A DNA stretch of 64,000 nucleotides from Pseudomonas helvetica (GTDB lineage Bacteria > Pseudomonadota > Gammaproteobacteria > Pseudomonadales > Pseudomonadaceae), in contig NZ_CP150917.1 of NCBI RefSeq assembly GCF_039908645.1, forward strand, positions 2,305,501 to 2,369,500, written 5' to 3'. The notes below the pieces were generated by a model. It saw only the letters and a program-made list of their open reading frames with translations, did no database searches and had not been told where the DNA came from. The translations under genes were made by a program, and so were the position numbers. Numbering within the stretch: the stretch's first letter is position 1; each line of letters begins with the position of its first letter. This document shows, in pieces, positions 15,546-24,240 of this stretch.

Positions 15546-15585
15546 GCTTTTCCTCCATGGATTGGCTTCTTAGGGAGCCCTTGTT

Positions 15586-16200
15586 TTACCGCATCCCAAA
15601 CCGAATAACACCCTCCGTAAACAAACTGATTATCCATCTGAACGGCCCATACAACAGCGCGCTGCCGCCCTCGACTCGACCGGTATCGCGGTGGTTTTCC
15701 TCATCTTCCAGAATCGACTGGACCGTTTCATAGGCCGCCAGGTCGTTCCGGCTTTCAAGGTAGGAGAGCTGGTTTTTCAAATGGCTCACCACGACCGATT
15801 CCACGGCCCAGGTGCAGGCCATGACGCCGCTTTTGCCGAGCAGTGCCGAGATAAAACCCATGAACCAGCCCCCGGCACCACAGAGCCAGTAGCTCTTGCA
15901 CTTGATGCCGTTGCGGCGCTGTATCTCTTCCCAAAACCGGTTCATGTGACGTTTTTCGTCTTCCATGAAGCTTTCCAGAAGAGGCACGTAGTCTTTGCGT
16001 AGCAGGCGCGATACAAAGATCTGCGATCGGTAAATGTTGATAGCGCCGAATTCCCCGGCGTGGTTCACCTTGAGAATTTTTCTGGCGGTGTCCAGCGATG
16101 CCGTGCTGTCTTTATATTTCATCGAGCGTGGACACTCACAGGGCGGTTTTGGTGGGAAGCATTGGCGTTTCAAACGAGCATCAACAAATGCGTTGAACAT
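15586..16200 (-). CDS. Coq7-like di-iron protein (divergent paralogue)
   Basis: A ferritin-like protein of about 204 residues with di-iron ligand signatures in the Coq7 order: NHAGEFGAINIY, EDEKRHM, a central VESVVVSHL, and DEENHRD. Coq7 hydroxylates demethoxyubiquinone in ubiquinone synthesis. This sequence differs from the main Pseudomonas Coq7 as I recall it, and it carries a hydrophobic stretch, FMGFISALLGKSGVMACTWAV, that could dip into the membrane. No strong ribosome site marks the start; ATG 16200 is chosen, with MKYKDS at 16122 as the alternative. The substrate is uncertain. Confidence 0.75.
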   Translation of the reverse strand: MFNAFVDARLKRQCFPPKPPCECPRSMKYKDSTASLDTARKILKVNHAGEFGAINIYRSQIFVSRLLRKDYVPLLESFMEDEKRHMNRFWEEIQRRNGIKCKSYWLCGAGGWFMGFISALLGKSGVMACTWAVESVVVSHLKNQLSYLESRNDLAAYETVQSILEDEENHRDTGRVEGGSALLYGPFRWIISLFTEGVIRFGMR

Positions 16201-16322
16201 TACAGGAGAAAACAAGAAGCGGGGTTATGACTCGCACCACAATTGCTCCTCATCACCCCTGTAGGCTAAGCTCCCCCGCCATTAAGGGATCTGGGCTTTT
16301 GCTCATGCCTTACCCTTCAAGG

Positions 16323-17903
16323 ATGACGCTTTTGCCTACCCCCATTCACGACCCTCATTACACCCCCGGCGGCCCTCTTAAACGCTTGCCGCTGCGCAAG
16401 GCTGCGATGATGTTTGTTGCAGCGGTCTGCCTGTGTTTGTGTGGTTTGCTTTACCTGCAACTGGAACAGTCCCGGCGCTACGATTTGTCGTTGGCTGAGG
16501 TGGCGTCGTCGAACCTGACGCGGGCGATGGCGCAGCAGGCGCAGGACACGTTTCTGAGCGCGGACCTGGTGATGACCAGCCTGGTCGACTGGATACAGGC
16601 AGAGGGTTTTGGCGTAATGCAAAACCCGCGGCTGCAACAGATCTTCGCACGTCGGGTGCAGGCGCTCGAGCAGTTACACGGGCTGTTTCTGTTCGATAAA
16701 AACGGCCAGTGGGTGGTGACATCGTTTGATGACTTGCCGCGTCGCGGAGGTGTGGCCGATCGCGACTACTTCAAGTTCCATCAGCAGAATCCTACCTTGC
16801 TCGCGCACATTGGGCCGGCGATTCGTAGCCGGCAGAATGGCGAGTGGATCATTCCGATTTCCCGGCGGATAAACGACCCGCATGGCGAGTTCCAGGGCGT
16901 GCTGCTGGCCGGGATCAAGCTGTCGTACTTCGATCAGTTCTTCAAGAGCTTCAGCCTCGATGACAATGGCGTGATGTTTCTGGCGTTGTCGGACGGTACG
17001 CTGCTGGCCAGGCGACCGTTCGAGGAAGCGCGAATAGGCGAGTCGCTGGCACATGGGGATATTTTCCAGAAGTACCTGCCCCATGCCAGTTTCGGCAATG
17101 GGATGATCCGTTCGGTGGTGGATAACGTGATCCGGCTGTATGGCTATCGTCAGCTGGACGCCTACCCGCTGGTGGTTGCCGCGGCGACCCCGAAGGAGAC
17201 GATTCTTCGGGGCTGGTACGCCAACGCCTATCAATCCAGCGTCGTCGTCGCCCTGGTGGTGCTCGGAGTGGGTTTGTTCGGTTGGGTATTTGTGCTGCAG
17301 GTTCGCAATGGTGAGCTTATCGAGGCGGATTTGCGGACTGCGCAAGAGCAGCTGGAAGTGATCGCGACTCACGATAGCCTGACCGGGTTGGCGAATCGTC
17401 GGCTGTTCGAGCGGGCGCTGGACATCGAATTTGCACGGGGTGCCCGCCAACAGAGTTCGTTGAGCCTGATCATGCTCGATATCGATTTTTTCAAACGTTA
17501 CAACGATGCCTACGGTCATGTGGCGGGGGATCAGTGCCTGGCGGAAGTGGCGCGCGCGGTAAACAGTTGTTGTCTGCGCAAATCCGACCTGGCGGTGCGT
17601 TATGGCGGTGAAGAGTTTGCGGTGCTGTTGCCCGACACGGACATTCACGGCGCCTTTACGATTGCCGAGCAGATCCGCCACAGTCTCAAGGACAAGCACA
17701 TCATCCATTCAGGCGCGCCTTCGGGGCATCTGACGGTGAGCCTGGGCTGTTATGCGTTTGTGCCCAAAGACGGGGATAGCATCGAAATGTTTATCGAGCG
17801 GGCAGACGCGGCGTTGTATCAGGCGAAAAACTTGGGTCGAAACCGCACGGTGGTGATGTCGATGGAAGGAAATCCTGAAGTGGTCGTGCATCCAGAAGTC
17901 TGA
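16323..17903 (+). CDS. Membrane diguanylate cyclase with periplasmic sensor
   Basis: Makes cyclic di-GMP from two GTP. The 526-residue protein has a transmembrane helix at about 25-46 (MMFVAAVCLCLCGLLYL), a periplasmic Cache-like sensor (about 47-305, with GVADRDYFKFH and GEWIIPISRRI), a second helix (about 310-330, VVVALVVLGVGLFGWVFVL) and a C-terminal GGDEF domain. The active site is GGEEF at about 428-432, and an RxxD inhibitory site (RKSD) lies exactly five residues before it, so product inhibition is expected. The start is uncertain (16305 or 16227 also possible). The Cache type suggests a small ligand such as an amino or organic acid. Confidence 0.88.
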   Translation: MTLLPTPIHDPHYTPGGPLKRLPLRKAAMMFVAAVCLCLCGLLYLQLEQSRRYDLSLAEVASSNLTRAMAQQAQDTFLSADLVMTSLVDWIQAEGFGVMQNPRLQQIFARRVQALEQLHGLFLFDKNGQWVVTSFDDLPRRGGVADRDYFKFHQQNPTLLAHIGPAIRSRQNGEWIIPISRRINDPHGEFQGVLLAGIKLSYFDQFFKSFSLDDNGVMFLALSDGTLLARRPFEEARIGESLAHGDIFQKYLPHASFGNGMIRSVVDNVIRLYGYRQLDAYPLVVAAATPKETILRGWYANAYQSSVVVALVVLGVGLFGWVFVLQVRNGELIEADLRTAQEQLEVIATHDSLTGLANRRLFERALDIEFARGARQQSSLSLIMLDIDFFKRYNDAYGHVAGDQCLAEVARAVNSCCLRKSDLAVRYGGEEFAVLLPDTDIHGAFTIAEQIRHSLKDKHIIHSGAPSGHLTVSLGCYAFVPKDGDSIEMFIERADAALYQAKNLGRNRTVVMSMEGNPEVVVHPEV

Positions 17904-17968
17904 TGAAAGGGCGGGGCGCGGTTGCACAGTGGACCCGCCTGTAATGTTTGTTTTTTATGAGGCACCAC

Positions 17969-18868
17969 ATGAAGTATTCACCTTCGCGACGTTCATTGTT
18001 GAAGGCAGGTCTGACACTGCCATTGATCACACTGGTCGTTCCGGCCTGGGCTAACGCTTCGGCTGCGGATAAACCGCTGGCCGAGTTGTACAAGAAACTT
18101 GCCGAGTTGGAGAACAGTGCGAAAGGTCGATTGGGCGTTGCCTTGATCAACACTGCCAATGGTCACGAGATTCAGTATCGGGGCGGTGAGCGTTTTCCGT
18201 TCTGCAGTACTTTCAAGTTGATGTTGGCCGCAGCGGTGTTGCACAAAAGCATGGCTGAGCCGGGGTTGCTGGAAAAGCATATTGCCTATGCTGAAGCCGA
18301 CCTGCTGTCTTACGCCCCCATCGCCAAACAGAATCTGAAACAGGGCATGAGCGTTGCGCAGCTGTGCGGCGCCACCTTGCAATACAGCGATAACACTGCC
18401 GCCAACTTGTTGATCAAGGAGATGGGTGGAGTGGCAGCGGTTAACCAGTTCGCCAAAGGCCTGGGTGATCCGGCGTTCCGGCTTGATCGCCGGGAGCCGG
18501 AGCTGAATACGGCGATTCCTGATGATCAGCGTGATACCACGACACCGGCTGCGATGGCCGCCAGTGTGCAGAAAGTGGTGCTGGGTGATGCGTTGGCAAC
18601 GCCACAGCGCGAGCAGTTGGTGACCTGGCTCAAGGGCAACACCACTGGCGATGCGAGCATTCGGGCCGGCACACCGACGGGTTGGATCGTCGGCGATAAA
18701 ACCGGTAGCGGCGACTACGGCACCACAAACGATGTGGCGGTGCTTTGGCCACAGACAGGCGCACCCGTGGTGCTCGCGGTTTACTTCACCCAACATCAAA
18801 AAGACGCCGAAGCACGTCGTGATGTTCTGGCGTCTGCCACCCGTTTGGTGATGGCGCACGCGTCCTGA
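17969..18868 (+). CDS. Class A beta-lactamase
   Basis: Hydrolyses beta-lactams in the periplasm. The 299-residue precursor has a Tat-like signal ([18 protein letters not shown]). The catalytic set is complete: STFK (Ser70/Lys73), YSDN loop (130-132), RREPELN with Glu166, and DKTGSGDYG (234-237). GAGG lies six bases before ATG 17969. No AmpR-type regulator is adjacent. It is followed 14 bp later by an arylamine N-acetyltransferase in the same direction. Substrate range cannot be read from sequence by eye. Confidence 0.93.
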   Translation: MKYSPSRRSLLKAGLTLPLITLVVPAWANASAADKPLAELYKKLAELENSAKGRLGVALINTANGHEIQYRGGERFPFCSTFKLMLAAAVLHKSMAEPGLLEKHIAYAEADLLSYAPIAKQNLKQGMSVAQLCGATLQYSDNTAANLLIKEMGGVAAVNQFAKGLGDPAFRLDRREPELNTAIPDDQRDTTTPAAMAASVQKVVLGDALATPQREQLVTWLKGNTTGDASIRAGTPTGWIVGDKTGSGDYGTTNDVAVLWPQTGAPVVLAVYFTQHQKDAEARRDVLASATRLVMAHAS

Positions 18869-18882
18869 GCAAGGAGTCATTG

Positions 18883-19722
18883 ATGATTCAGGCTGAACTA
18901 TCGAACGTTGACCTCTACCTGAAACGCCTCGGTTATGACACGCCGCCGTCGCCCACGCTCGACACCCTTCGCGAGTTGCAGTCGCGTCATACCGCAACGT
19001 TCCCTTTTGAAACCCTGTCGACGATGTTGTGGGTTCCGGTGCCCATCGACCTGCCTTCGGTCGAGCGCAAAGTCCTGCACGAGGGGCGAGGCGGTTACTG
19101 TTACGAGCTGAACAACATGTTCCTCGCCCTGCTTCAGCAACTGGGGTTCGAAGCCCGAGGGATCAGCGGGCGGGTGGTGATGGGTGGCCCCGAGGACGCG
19201 TTGACCGCGCGTACTCACCGCTTGAGCCTGGTCACCCTGGACGGGGTTCGTTACATCACGGATGTCGGCTTTGGCGGCATGGTGCCCACGGCGCCGCTGC
19301 GCCTTGATACTGAAGAGGAGCAGCCGACCGGCCATGAGCCGTACCGCATCGTTCGCAAGGACAGCAGCTACGCTTTGCGTGCGAAGGTCGCGGGGGAGTG
19401 GCGGCCGATGTACGTGTTCGATCTGCAGGTTCAGTCAGACATCGACTATCAGATCGGCAATTGGTATGTCTCGACCCACCCCGACTCTCCGTTTCGAGGG
19501 CAATTGAAGGTGGCGCGCACCGGGCCAGGGATGCGCCGCACGCTCAACAACGGTAGTTATGCGATTCACCGGATGGGCCAGGAGAGCGAGCGCCGGCAGC
19601 TCACGAATGCTGATGAAGTGATTGCGGTGCTGGAGCGCGAGTTCGACATTCGCCTGCCGCAGCATCCAGAGTTGAGGCAGGTGCTGGCGCAACTGGTCAG
19701 CTCAAGCGAAAGACCTGACTGA
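18883..19722 (+). CDS. nat: Arylamine N-acetyltransferase
   Basis: Transfers acetyl from acetyl-CoA to arylamines and hydrazines. The 279-residue protein shows the Cys-His-Asp triad: Cys in RGGYCYELNN (about 70), His in ARTHRLSLV (about 108) and Asp in ITDVGFGG (about 124). FPFETLSTM is the usual N-terminal helix signature. The start is the ATG at 18883 with AAGGAG seven bases upstream, rather than the TTG three bases earlier. Probably cotranscribed with the beta-lactamase. Confidence 0.93.
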   Translation: MIQAELSNVDLYLKRLGYDTPPSPTLDTLRELQSRHTATFPFETLSTMLWVPVPIDLPSVERKVLHEGRGGYCYELNNMFLALLQQLGFEARGISGRVVMGGPEDALTARTHRLSLVTLDGVRYITDVGFGGMVPTAPLRLDTEEEQPTGHEPYRIVRKDSSYALRAKVAGEWRPMYVFDLQVQSDIDYQIGNWYVSTHPDSPFRGQLKVARTGPGMRRTLNNGSYAIHRMGQESERRQLTNADEVIAVLEREFDIRLPQHPELRQVLAQLVSSSERPD

Positions 19723-19730
19723 GCGCTGCG

Positions 19731-20111
19731 TCAGGCATGGTTCAGTGTTCGAGTCGCTTTGGGTTTTGCCTTCGGGCTGTGCTCGGCTTCGAGCATCCGG
19801 TTGATTTCACTGGCTGCCACACTCAACGTCTGCTCCAGTGATTTCAGTTCAGCAGCGGTAATTCCCTTCTTCAGGTGTTTGATGCCTGCGTCAATGGCGG
19901 AGGCAGGCGTCGGACCCTGACCTTTTGCGTTCAGCAAGGCTTGGCGCAAGGTATTGTTGATCACGGTCTGATAGCCATATCCCGCACTCTCTGCGAGCTC
20001 GCGTGCTGCCTCTATCACGGCGTCATCGAGCATGATGGTGATGCGGGTCTTGCCTTTACTGGCGGCAACCGGCCCACGTTTGGCGCTGCTGAAGTCGTAT
20101 TCTTCTTTCAT
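19731..20111 (-). CDS. brnA: BrnA-type antitoxin
   Basis: A 126-residue DNA-binding antitoxin. The core KTRITIMLDDAVIEAARELAES followed by GYGYQTVINNTLRQAL is a ribbon-helix-helix domain, here preceded by the KRGPV motif common in BrnA. The tail beyond residue 75 is longer than usual and ends in a basic stretch (SPKAKPKATR). It starts four bases after the brnT stop, in the normal toxin-first order. The dimer should neutralise BrnT and repress the operon. Confidence 0.85.
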   Translation of the reverse strand: MKEEYDFSSAKRGPVAASKGKTRITIMLDDAVIEAARELAESAGYGYQTVINNTLRQALLNAKGQGPTPASAIDAGIKHLKKGITAAELKSLEQTLSVAASEINRMLEAEHSPKAKPKATRTLNHA

Positions 20112-20114
20112 GGT

Positions 20115-20396
20115 TCAAGCCTCCAGGTATTGGCGGCGCTCATTGTGGGTGGCGATGCGAGCAGAAATGATTCGAACGAAGTTCGGATCGCGGTAGGTGT
20201 AGACAACCACCAGTACCCGGCCCACAGCATCCTTACCCATAACGATCCACCGTTGCTCATCATGGTCGCTGTCCGGGAGCGTCAGGGCATTGTTGTCGTA
20301 GAACACCGGTTCTGTGTCGGCGAGACTGATGCCCTTGTGCTTCCTTTTGTTTGCAGCGTTTTTTACTTCGTCGTACTGAATGTCGAACGCTTTCAT
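20115..20396 (-). CDS. brnT: BrnT-type ribonuclease toxin
   Basis: A 93-residue RelE-fold toxin that cleaves RNA. Signature segments are YDEVKNAANKRKHKGISLAD (about 8-27), a central strand with VVVYTYRD, and the C-terminal RIISARIATHNERRQYLEA carrying the conserved Arg and Tyr. The full length is retained with no obvious loss. An inverted repeat directly before the start codon is the likely autoregulatory operator. Confidence 0.9.
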   Translation of the reverse strand: MKAFDIQYDEVKNAANKRKHKGISLADTEPVFYDNNALTLPDSDHDEQRWIVMGKDAVGRVLVVVYTYRDPNFVRIISARIATHNERRQYLEA

Positions 20397-20417
20397 TATG
20401 CATACTTTATATGTATA
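20397..20417. promoter_or_regulatory. Candidate BrnA operator
   Basis: TATGCATA (20397-20404) and TATGTATA (20410-20417) form a near-perfect inverted repeat around CTTTA, starting at the base next to the brnT start codon. A ribbon-helix-helix repressor bound here would block initiation of translation-proximal transcription. Inferred from position and symmetry. Confidence 0.5.
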
Positions 20418-20540
20418 AAAAAGGCAGCGAGTGAACCGTTGATCGCTGAAGAGACTTGAAGGTTAGTCGTCGTGGGGGAGGGGCCGAGGGAAGAACTATT
20501 TCAAGGTTTTGATGTGGGACTGCAAATACCGGTCGGCAAA

Positions 20541-20551
20541 CTGTATACAAC
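20541..20551. promoter_or_regulatory. Candidate operator before the nucleobase permease
   Basis: CTGTATACAAC contains the 8-bp palindrome TGTATACA, with a related half TTGAATACAG about 30 bp downstream (20575-20584). Palindromes of this type are used by GntR-like repressors of purine catabolism genes. The assignment is a guess from location, 69 bp before the permease start. Confidence 0.35.
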
Positions 20552-20619
20552 TCTATAGACATTTGTCTTGAGTATTGAATACAGTGTGCGCATAACAAAA
20601 ACCAGGGAACCCCCTCACG

Positions 20620-22140
20620 ATGAAAACGCCCTCTGTTTCACACCAGCGGCCTGAGGATGAAAACCTCGGGGTCGGCGCGAATATGGCTTACGGCCTGCAA
20701 CACGTTCTGACCATGTATGGCGGTATCGTTGCGGTACCACTGATCATCGGCCAGGCGGCCGGGCTTTCTCCGGCCGACATCGGTTTGTTGATTGCGGCGT
20801 CACTGTTTGCGGGGGGCTTGGCGACATTGCTGCAAACCCTCGGATTACCGTTTTTCGGCTGTCAGTTGCCGCTGGTTCAGGGCGTTTCGTTCTCGGGTGT
20901 CGCGACCATGGTGGCGATTGTCGGCAGCGGTGGTGAGGGCGGTTTTCAGTCGATTCTGGGGGCGGTGGTCGCCGCCTCGCTGATCGGGCTGCTGATCACG
21001 CCGGTGTTCTCTCGAATTACCAAGTTCTTCCCGCCGTTGGTCACCGGTATCGTGATTACCACCATCGGCCTGACGCTGATGCCGGTGGCAGCGCGCTGGG
21101 CCATGGGCGGTAACAGTCACGCCGAGAGCTTCGGCAGCATGGCGAACATCGGGCTGGCGGCATTGACGCTGGCACTGGTGCTGATGTTGAGCAAGATCGG
21201 CAGCGCCACGATCTCCCGCTTGTCGATTCTGTTGGCCATGGTGATCGGTACGGTGATTGCGGTGTTCCTTGGCATGGCCGACTTTTCGACGGTGACTCAG
21301 GGGCCGATGTTTGGCTTCCCGGCACCGTTCCACTTCGGCATGCCGACCTTCCACTTCGCAGCGATCCTGTCGATGTGCATTGTGATCATGGTGACGCTGG
21401 TGGAAACCTCTGCGGACATTCTGGCGGTCGGTGAAATCATTGGCACCAAGGTTGATTCCAGGCGTCTGGGCAATGGGCTGCGGGCTGACATGCTGTCGAG
21501 CATGATCGCGCCGATCTTTGGCTCCTTCACCCAAAGTGCCTTTGCCCAGAACGTCGGGCTGGTGGCGGTGACCGGGATCAAGAGCCGCTATGTGGTGGCC
21601 ACCGGCGGGGTGTTCCTGGTGGTGCTCGGGCTGTTGCCGGTGATGGGGCGCGTGATCGCCGCTGTGCCGACATCCGTCCTCGGTGGTGCCGGTATCGTGC
21701 TGTTTGGCACCGTGGCGGCGAGTGGTATACGTACGCTGTCCAAGGTCGATTACCGCAACAACGTGAACCTGATCATCGTCGCCACTTCCATCGGCTTCGG
21801 CATGATCCCCATCGCCGCTCCCAACTTCTACGATCACTTCCCTAGCTGGTTTGCGACCATCTTCCATTCCGGCATCAGCTCGTCGGCGATCATGGCGATC
21901 GCACTCAACCTGACCTTCAACCACTTCACCACCGGTAACTCGGACCAGCAGTCGGTCTTTGCTGCCGGCACCGAACGGACCTTGCGTTTCCAGGATCTGG
22001 CGGCGTTGCGCGAAGGGGATTACTTCAGTCGCGGCAAGCTGCACGACTGCGACGGTAACGAAGTCCCGGTGGTGGTGGATTCATCCCACGGCCCGACGGA
22101 GCATCATGCGGAGCATGCCAAAAGCAGTGAGCATGTCTGA
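20620..22140 (+). CDS. NCS2-family nucleobase:cation symporter (xanthine/uric acid type)
   Basis: A 506-residue inner-membrane transporter with about 12-14 hydrophobic segments. It carries the family motif QNVGLVAVTG (about 315-324), the N-terminal GLQHVLTMYGG and the VETSADILAVGE segment with the conserved acidic residue. The length and QNVGL motif place it in the purine branch (xanthine or uric acid) rather than uracil, but the substrate is inferred. The last 40 residues are hydrophilic and His-rich (EHHAEHAKSSEHV). Monocistronic with a strong terminator. Confidence 0.9.
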   Translation: MKTPSVSHQRPEDENLGVGANMAYGLQHVLTMYGGIVAVPLIIGQAAGLSPADIGLLIAASLFAGGLATLLQTLGLPFFGCQLPLVQGVSFSGVATMVAIVGSGGEGGFQSILGAVVAASLIGLLITPVFSRITKFFPPLVTGIVITTIGLTLMPVAARWAMGGNSHAESFGSMANIGLAALTLALVLMLSKIGSATISRLSILLAMVIGTVIAVFLGMADFSTVTQGPMFGFPAPFHFGMPTFHFAAILSMCIVIMVTLVETSADILAVGEIIGTKVDSRRLGNGLRADMLSSMIAPIFGSFTQSAFAQNVGLVAVTGIKSRYVVATGGVFLVVLGLLPVMGRVIAAVPTSVLGGAGIVLFGTVAASGIRTLSKVDYRNNVNLIIVATSIGFGMIPIAAPNFYDHFPSWFATIFHSGISSSAIMAIALNLTFNHFTTGNSDQQSVFAAGTERTLRFQDLAALREGDYFSRGKLHDCDGNEVPVVVDSSHGPTEHHAEHAKSSEHV

Positions 22141-22196
22141 CGACACTGTGCAGAGCGGCGCCTGACCGACGACGCGCTCACAATCGATAAACAGAA

Positions 22197-22232
22197 GGGC
22201 AGAAGGGATCGCATCCCTTCTGCCCTTTTTGC
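22197..22232 (+). terminator. Terminator of the permease gene
   Basis: GGGCAGAAGGGAT, loop CGC, ATCCCTTCTGCCC, then TTTTT. A long perfect stem. Confidence 0.9.
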
Positions 22233-22274
22233 ATGGCGCATTCCGACTGACAGTCGACAAGTCGCAGTGGAGGG

Positions 22275-22787
22275 CTAGGGACGACTGGCCTCGCTGGCGA
22301 TCAGCATCATTGCCGCCGAGAGCGTGTGGCCATCGGTGATCTGGCCGGCGGTGATCATGGCCATCAGTTCCTGGCGGGTGATGAACAAAAGATCATCCAC
22401 CTCGCCATCGGTTGTGTCGGTGGCTTGTGTATCGAGGTAGACCTGGCACACCGCAACCGCACTGGCAATCAGCGATGTGTTGCTGTGCAGCAAACCCAAC
22501 TCCTTGACCTTCAGCGCCTGCCAGCCCGTTTCCTCCAGCAGCTCGCGGGCCGCCGCGTCGCAGGCGGTTTCGTTCTCGTCGATGGCGCCCCGCGGGAACT
22601 CGATGGACATCCCGCCAATGGCCCGGCGCTTGAGGTTGACCAGCATCAACCGGCCGTCTTCAAGGGTCGGTACGGCCACCACGCCGTTGATAGCCCGGGC
22701 TTCCTTGATGATGAAGTAGCCGTTCTCGCGGACCACGTTGAAGTATGGGGTTTCCAGCAGGCACTGGGATTCGGTGACAGGCTTCAT
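22275..22787 (-). CDS. Nudix hydrolase
   Basis: A 170-residue protein with a complete Nudix box, GAIDENETACDAAAREL then LEETGW (about residues 67-89), which binds Mg2+ and cleaves nucleoside diphosphate derivatives. The FNVVRENGYFIIKE and VNLKRRAIGGMSIEFPRG segments resemble ADP-ribose or NADH pyrophosphatases. It lies 8 bp after nrtR in the same direction, so it is part of the NrtR-controlled NAD unit, and an ADP-ribose or NAD-linked substrate is likely. Confidence 0.88.
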   Translation of the reverse strand: MKPVTESQCLLETPYFNVVRENGYFIIKEARAINGVVAVPTLEDGRLMLVNLKRRAIGGMSIEFPRGAIDENETACDAAARELLEETGWQALKVKELGLLHSNTSLIASAVAVCQVYLDTQATDTTDGEVDDLLFITRQELMAMITAGQITDGHTLSAAMMLIASEASRP

Positions 22788-22795
22788 GCGCGGTA

Positions 22796-23503
22796 TTACT
22801 CCAGAAAGCAGCGATCGAAAAGGTAGAGGTTGGCGGGTTTGAGGTTTTCCACCGTGGCTTGCGGGCGGCCGCCGTCGCCGCTTTTCTTGCGCCCGGTCTC
22901 TTGCAGGTGGCCGGCCTCGATCATCTTCAGCAGGCGCTGGCGGATGCTGGTCTTGAGCACCGGTCGTTCAAGCACCAGGGAGAATATGCTCACCGCTTCA
23001 GGCGCGCTGAATTCGTTGCCGAGGAACATCAACGGCAGGCTGCTGTACAACGACTTGGAGAACAGGCGCTCCTGCACCGAGGCCACCAGGCTGTTGTGAT
23101 CGAAGGGCAGTCTGGTCGAGGCTTCGGCCACGTCTTTGAGCGGGAAAAATCCCTGGTGTTCGGCCGGCTGGACCGCATCGCTGACGATGGCGAGGTAGAA
23201 GGTCGACGACGACCAGCAACGCGGATCGCGGAACGCGTCGCCGACCGTGCCGACCTGCTCGATCCAGGCCAGCGGCATGCCGACTTTTTTCGAGGCGCGC
23301 AGGCGCTCCACGGCGTCGTTCAGCGTGAGGTCTTCGACCCCGCCATTGACCACGATCCCGGGGAGTGCCCAGTGGCCGGCGAACGGTTCGGTTTCGCGTC
23401 GGTTCAGGAGGATTTCCAGCGCCTTGGTTTCCCGGCAATAGCGCAGCACACAAAGGTCGATGGTGTGCAGGTAAGCGCTTGGAGGGGGGATGCGGTCTGG
23501 CAT
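22796..23503 (-). CDS. nrtR: NrtR, Nudix-related transcriptional regulator of NAD metabolism
   Basis: A 235-residue repressor. The N-terminal Nudix-like domain (about 8-145) binds ADP-ribose, but its Nudix box is degenerate: GIVVNGGVEDLTLNDAVERL lacks the REXXEE ligands, as is usual in NrtR. The C-terminal winged helix (about 150-225) has LKTSIRQRLLKMIEAGHLQE and KSGDGGRP. ATG 23503 begins one base after the nadD-like stop; ATG 23533 would overlap that gene. Two identical palindromic boxes in the nearby divergent spacer are its probable targets. Confidence 0.9.
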   Translation of the reverse strand: MPDRIPPPSAYLHTIDLCVLRYCRETKALEILLNRRETEPFAGHWALPGIVVNGGVEDLTLNDAVERLRASKKVGMPLAWIEQVGTVGDAFRDPRCWSSSTFYLAIVSDAVQPAEHQGFFPLKDVAEASTRLPFDHNSLVASVQERLFSKSLYSSLPLMFLGNEFSAPEAVSIFSLVLERPVLKTSIRQRLLKMIEAGHLQETGRKKSGDGGRPQATVENLKPANLYLFDRCFLE

Positions 23504-23504
23504 G

Positions 23505-24050
23505 TCAGCTTCCGTGGGCAGCGTAGAGGTCATAGTTTACCGGATCCATGCCGGGTGCCATCCAGTGGGTGGGCAGCGACTCGCCCAAGGCCAGCCGTTC
23601 GCGCAGCACCGTACTGCGCACATGGATTTGTTCCTCGACGCAGATGATGGAAAAGCGCTCCAGCAACTCCGGGCCGCGATAGAAGGTTGGCAGCAGGTCA
23701 GCCACATCCTGGCCGACCACCAGGGCGATCTGTTTACCGTCCATGGCCAGGCTGTCGGCGAGATGAGCGAGCAGGGTGTAGCTGTAGATCGGACCTTCGA
23801 CGCCGCGCGCCACGATCTGTTCGACCCGGCTGGCACGCACTTCCGCGCAGCAAAGCGGCTGTACGTGCTCGACGATCGATTCCAGCCAGTTCAGGCGCAG
23901 TTCATAGTCGGCCATTCGTTTGCCGTAAGGGTGCCTGAAGCTGGGGGCCACCAGCAAACGCCTGGCCTGGCATGAGGCTTCGATCATCACCTGGGCGTGC
24001 CCGGCGTGAGGAGGGTTGAAGGCGCCGCCGTAGAGGGCTATTTCATACAT
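23505..24050 (-). CDS. Nicotinate-mononucleotide adenylyltransferase-like protein (second NadD)
   Basis: A 181-residue nucleotidyltransferase. The ATP-binding signature GGAFNPPHAGH is at about 8-18, the second conserved block is VVGQDVADLLPTFY (about 112-125), and RSTVLRERL near 155 is the SSTxxR-like motif. Joins ATP and a pyridine mononucleotide. Pseudomonas has a core nadD elsewhere, so this is probably an additional salvage copy. GGGAG precedes ATG 24050, and an NrtR-like box lies 18 bp upstream. Confidence 0.85.
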   Translation of the reverse strand: MYEIALYGGAFNPPHAGHAQVMIEASCQARRLLVAPSFRHPYGKRMADYELRLNWLESIVEHVQPLCCAEVRASRVEQIVARGVEGPIYSYTLLAHLADSLAMDGKQIALVVGQDVADLLPTFYRGPELLERFSIICVEEQIHVRSTVLRERLALGESLPTHWMAPGMDPVNYDLYAAHGS

Positions 24051-24067
24051 GGCTGATCTCCCTGTTA

Positions 24068-24082
24068 GTACATGACGTGTAC
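24068..24082. promoter_or_regulatory. Probable NrtR box (nadD side)
   Basis: GTACATGACGTGTAC, with half-sites GTACA and TGTAC. Identical to the box at 24196-24210. It lies 18 bp upstream of the minus-strand nadD-like start, where a repressor would block transcription. Confidence 0.75.
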
Positions 24083-24195
24083 CTTATCACCGAATCCGTT
24101 CAGACGAAACCATCTCCCATTGCTCACATGCATACAGATAATGGGCGGGATTCTTCGCGGTAAAAATATTTTCATGGTCGGGTATTGCAACGAAA

Positions 24196-24210
24196 GTACA
24201 TGACGTGTAC
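24196..24210. promoter_or_regulatory. Probable NrtR box (pncA side)
   Basis: GTACATGACGTGTAC, 31 bp before the pncA start codon, identical to the 24068-24082 copy. The pair brackets the 190-bp divergent spacer and links both operons to NrtR. Confidence 0.75.
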
Positions 24211-24240
24211 TTTTTGATCCATGCAAAGGAGAGACCCGAC

